Source: an uncultured Clostridia bacterium (GTDB lineage: Bacteria > Bacillota > Clostridia > Oscillospirales > Butyricicoccaceae). Taken from it: a stretch of DNA of 8,407 nt. The notes beneath the pieces are model-generated. The model was not told the origin of the DNA and searched no databases. It saw only the letters and a list, made by a program, of their open reading frames with translations. How positions within the stretch are numbered: the first letter of the stretch is position 1; every line of letters starts with the position of its first letter. Positions 6,560-8,407 of the stretch are shown here, one piece after another. The translations under genes were made by a program, and so were the position numbers. Location of the stretch: positions 1 through 8,407 of the forward strand of contig CALYTA010000029.1 in assembly GCA_945486175.1 (NCBI GenBank), given 5' to 3'.

Positions 6560-7240
6560 TCATTCGGTAATCAGCGTCATGAGCGAACGGGCACATTCAC
6601 GGCGCCAGCCGGGGGTGTGCAGCATGGATTCGCGCACATGGGCATACAGACAGTCGAGAATCTCTTCATCGTATGCAATGCCGCTCTGCCTGAGGCGCGG
6701 TGTCATTTTGCACAGCGCACGCTCAATATCTTCCGTCGGGAAGCTCAGGCGCAGGTACAGGTCAAAGCGCTCCAGATAGCGGCCGCATTTGATGATGCTG
6801 CGGCAGCGCTGGTCGAGGACATTGTCATCGATGCTTGCCCAGAAGGCGAGCAGGTAATCCTGTACCGGGAGCAGCGCCATCGTGGGGACATCGGAATGTG
6901 ATGATGCCGCATAGATGTCCAGTGACATCTGGATGTAAGCGAGAGAATCACTGGTGATTTCATTTCGCAGCATAATGCCGTTGTCATACGAACGGTTGAG
7001 CGAAGTGAAAATTGAGTTCGGATCATCCTTGTCAAACAGGAAGCGGTGGATAAAATCCGCTTCGCTCTCATAGATGTTTGGGATATCCAGGCGTTCGCAC
7101 AGATTTTTGTATGCATCCGCCTGCCGGTCAATCATCTGATCGTAATAATTGTAAAATGCTTTCAGCGTTGTATAAACACGCTCGGTATAGCGTCCCAGCC
7201 AGAACAGGCTGTCTCTTTTTTCTAGCGAGATAGTACCCAT
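6560..7240 (-). CDS. Alpha-E domain protein, short form
   Basis: 226-residue all-helical protein of the alpha-E family, found almost always beside or fused to circularly permuted ATP-grasp proteins; its biochemical role is not established. The N-terminal signature RDSLFWLGRYTERV (residues 9-22) is typical, and a second conserved block CGRYLERFDLYLRL lies in the C-terminal part. Family members are usually about 300 residues or more, so this is a compact version with no sign of a frameshift. It overlaps the end of the ATP-grasp gene by 19 bp and is 15 bp ahead of the transglutaminase-like gene, so all three are probably co-translated. The ribosome site is GGAGGAGG-type at 7252-7260, 11 bp from the ATG, with a weaker AAGGA nearer. 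Confidence 0.9.
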   Translation of the reverse strand: MGTISLEKRDSLFWLGRYTERVYTTLKAFYNYYDQMIDRQADAYKNLCERLDIPNIYESEADFIHRFLFDKDDPNSIFTSLNRSYDNGIMLRNEITSDSLAYIQMSLDIYAASSHSDVPTMALLPVQDYLLAFWASIDDNVLDQRCRSIIKCGRYLERFDLYLRLSFPTEDIERALCKMTPRLRQSGIAYDEEILDCLYAHVRESMLHTPGWRRECARSLMTLITE

Positions 7241-8407
7241 GTATCCTTAAATCCTCCTCCTTGCGATGAGTTGACAATAAACGAATCCGGGTTGCGGGAG
7301 AATCGGGTCAGGCCGCTTGCCCAGACCTTGGTTTCCGCGCCGCTGAGGACAAAGGCACGGAGATCAGCCTTGCGCGGAACCTTTTTGCCTTCGTCGATGA
7401 TATCCAGATCACGGAAATCAATGACCTCCTGTGCGATGAACCGGCGCGGCTCACGCTGGATCAGTGCCCGCCAGTCGGCAAGCTCCTGCCCGGACATTTT
7501 ATCGCCGAATACAACGCCATAGCCGCCGGCCTCCGCAACGTCCTTGACAACAAGACGTTCCAGATTTTCGAGGACAAACTTCCGGTCTTCTTCATACATC
7601 GGGAGGTATGTAGGCGCGTTGTTCAGAATGGGTTCTTCGCCCAGATAATAGCGGATCATCTTCGGAACGAAGTAATAAATACCCTTGTCATCCGCAACAC
7701 CGTTGCCCGGCGCGTTAATGATGGCTACATTGCCTGCGCGGTATGCTGCCATCAGGTTGGGCACGCCGATGAGGGAGTCGGAGCGGAAGGTGCATGGATC
7801 GAGGAATTCATCCGACTGGCGGCGATAGACAGCACCGACACGCTTTTTGCTGCCATGGTCATCGCGGTAATACAGCTTGCAGTCCTGTACAAACAGATCG
7901 TTTGGCATAGCGAGCACGCTGTTGGTCTTTTCTGCGAGATAGGAATGCTCAAAGAACGCAGCGTTGTAACGTCCGGGTGTCAGAATGACATTGATGCCGC
8001 CGAGATTGACATTGTCCATTGTCTCACGCAGCATATCGGCATAATCGCGATTGTCGCGGACAGCGTGCGTACGGAAGGCACTTGGACTTGCCTTTCGGGA
8101 CAGTTCCCGTGCAATCAGAGGATAGGAGGCACCGGATGGAATACGGAGATTATCCTCAAGGACATACCATGTGCCATCCTTGGCCTGTACAAGATCAATG
8201 CCGGAGATATGGCTGTAAATGCCGGCGGGAGGCATGATGCCCTCGCATTCGGGTAGATAGCCGGAGGAAGAAAAGACGAAATCATCCGGGATGATGCCGT
8301 CTGCAATGATGCGTTTCCGGCTGTAAATATCCGCTAAAAACTGGTTCAATGCATCGACGCGCTGCCGCAGACCGCGCTCAAGATAATCGAAATCTTCCGC
8401 AGGGATG
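7222..8407 (-). CDS. Circularly permuted ATP-grasp type 2 protein (5' end outside window)
   Basis: ATP-dependent carboxylate-amine ligase of the circularly permuted ATP-grasp family (formerly DUF404/DUF407). These are predicted to form amide or peptide bonds using an acyl-phosphate intermediate. The frame is open to the window edge; the codon at 8347-8349 is an internal TTG (Leu), not a start. About 394 residues are visible, so roughly 80-100 N-terminal residues are missing. Family blocks seen are HISGIDLV, YVLEDNLRIPSGASY, a nucleotide-loop block VAEAGGYGVVFG, DLRAFVL and the C-terminal NSSQGGGFKDTW. The gene is separate from alpha-E here, whereas some bacteria have the two fused. It heads the visible part of the operon; its promoter lies outside. 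The substrate cannot be deduced from sequence. Confidence 0.94.
   Translation of the reverse strand, partial: IPAEDFDYLERGLRQRVDALNQFLADIYSRKRIIADGIIPDDFVFSSSGYLPECEGIMPPAGIYSHISGIDLVQAKDGTWYVLEDNLRIPSGASYPLIARELSRKASPSAFRTHAVRDNRDYADMLRETMDNVNLGGINVILTPGRYNAAFFEHSYLAEKTNSVLAMPNDLFVQDCKLYYRDDHGSKKRVGAVYRRQSDEFLDPCTFRSDSLIGVPNLMAAYRAGNVAIINAPGNGVADDKGIYYFVPKMIRYYLGEEPILNNAPTYLPMYEEDRKFVLENLERLVVKDVAEAGGYGVVFGDKMSGQELADWRALIQREPRRFIAQEVIDFRDLDIIDEGKKVPRKADLRAFVLSGAETKVWASGLTRFSRNPDSFIVNSSQGGGFKDTWVLSR

Noticed and set aside
5960..6901. 313-codon plus-strand open frame across the transglutaminase and alpha-E genes
   Set aside because: It runs antisense to two well-supported genes, crosses their junction, and has no protein motif; it is a shadow.
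8347..8349. TTG as the start of the ATP-grasp gene
   Set aside because: The frame stays open to the window edge and the upstream residues (IPAEDFDYLERG and on) look like normal family sequence; the gene is simply cut by the window.

Overview
The window looks like part of a chromosome from a moderately GC-rich Clostridia-type Firmicute, most likely of the gut Oscillospiraceae/Butyricicoccaceae kind. This rests on the gene order ileS-lspA-RluD-family synthase, strong AGGAGG-type ribosome sites, short intergenic gaps and Cof-type HAD content. It is an inference from gene content, not a taxonomic assignment. No rRNA, tRNA, CRISPR array or insertion sequence was seen.

Left half, plus strand (1-3778): the last third of isoleucyl-tRNA synthetase is closed by a strong intrinsic terminator. 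A tightly packed run follows: lipoprotein signal peptidase (lspA), an RluD-family pseudouridine synthase that overlaps it by 4 bp, and a Cof-type HAD phosphatase that overlaps the synthase by 14 bp. A second long hairpin, with an A-run on one side and a T-run on the other, ends this run and could stop transcription from both directions. Directly after it come an extended -10 promoter candidate and a 142-residue protein I do not recognise.

Right half, minus strand (3775-8407, read right to left): a circularly permuted ATP-grasp protein (5' end outside the window), a short alpha-E protein, and a transglutaminase-like cysteine protease form a known conserved trio. After a 93-bp AT-rich gap with a leader hairpin come two overlapping genes of the succinylglutamate desuccinylase/aspartoacylase family. 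The first of these keeps the zinc and catalytic residues. The second keeps the substrate-side Asn-Arg motif but has lost both zinc-binding histidines, so it looks like a pseudoenzyme partner.

Taken together, the minus-strand genes suggest a system that makes and trims an amide- or peptide-linked product: ATP-dependent ligation (ATP-grasp with alpha-E), cysteine-protease processing (transglutaminase fold), and zinc-dependent deacylation or amide hydrolysis (the paired aspartoacylase-like proteins). The trio is known from many bacteria. Its linkage to an active/inactive pair of aspartoacylase-like proteins is the most interesting part of the window. The two halves converge: the stop codons of the unknown protein and the last amidohydrolase-like gene overlap in a TTAA, with no terminator between them.
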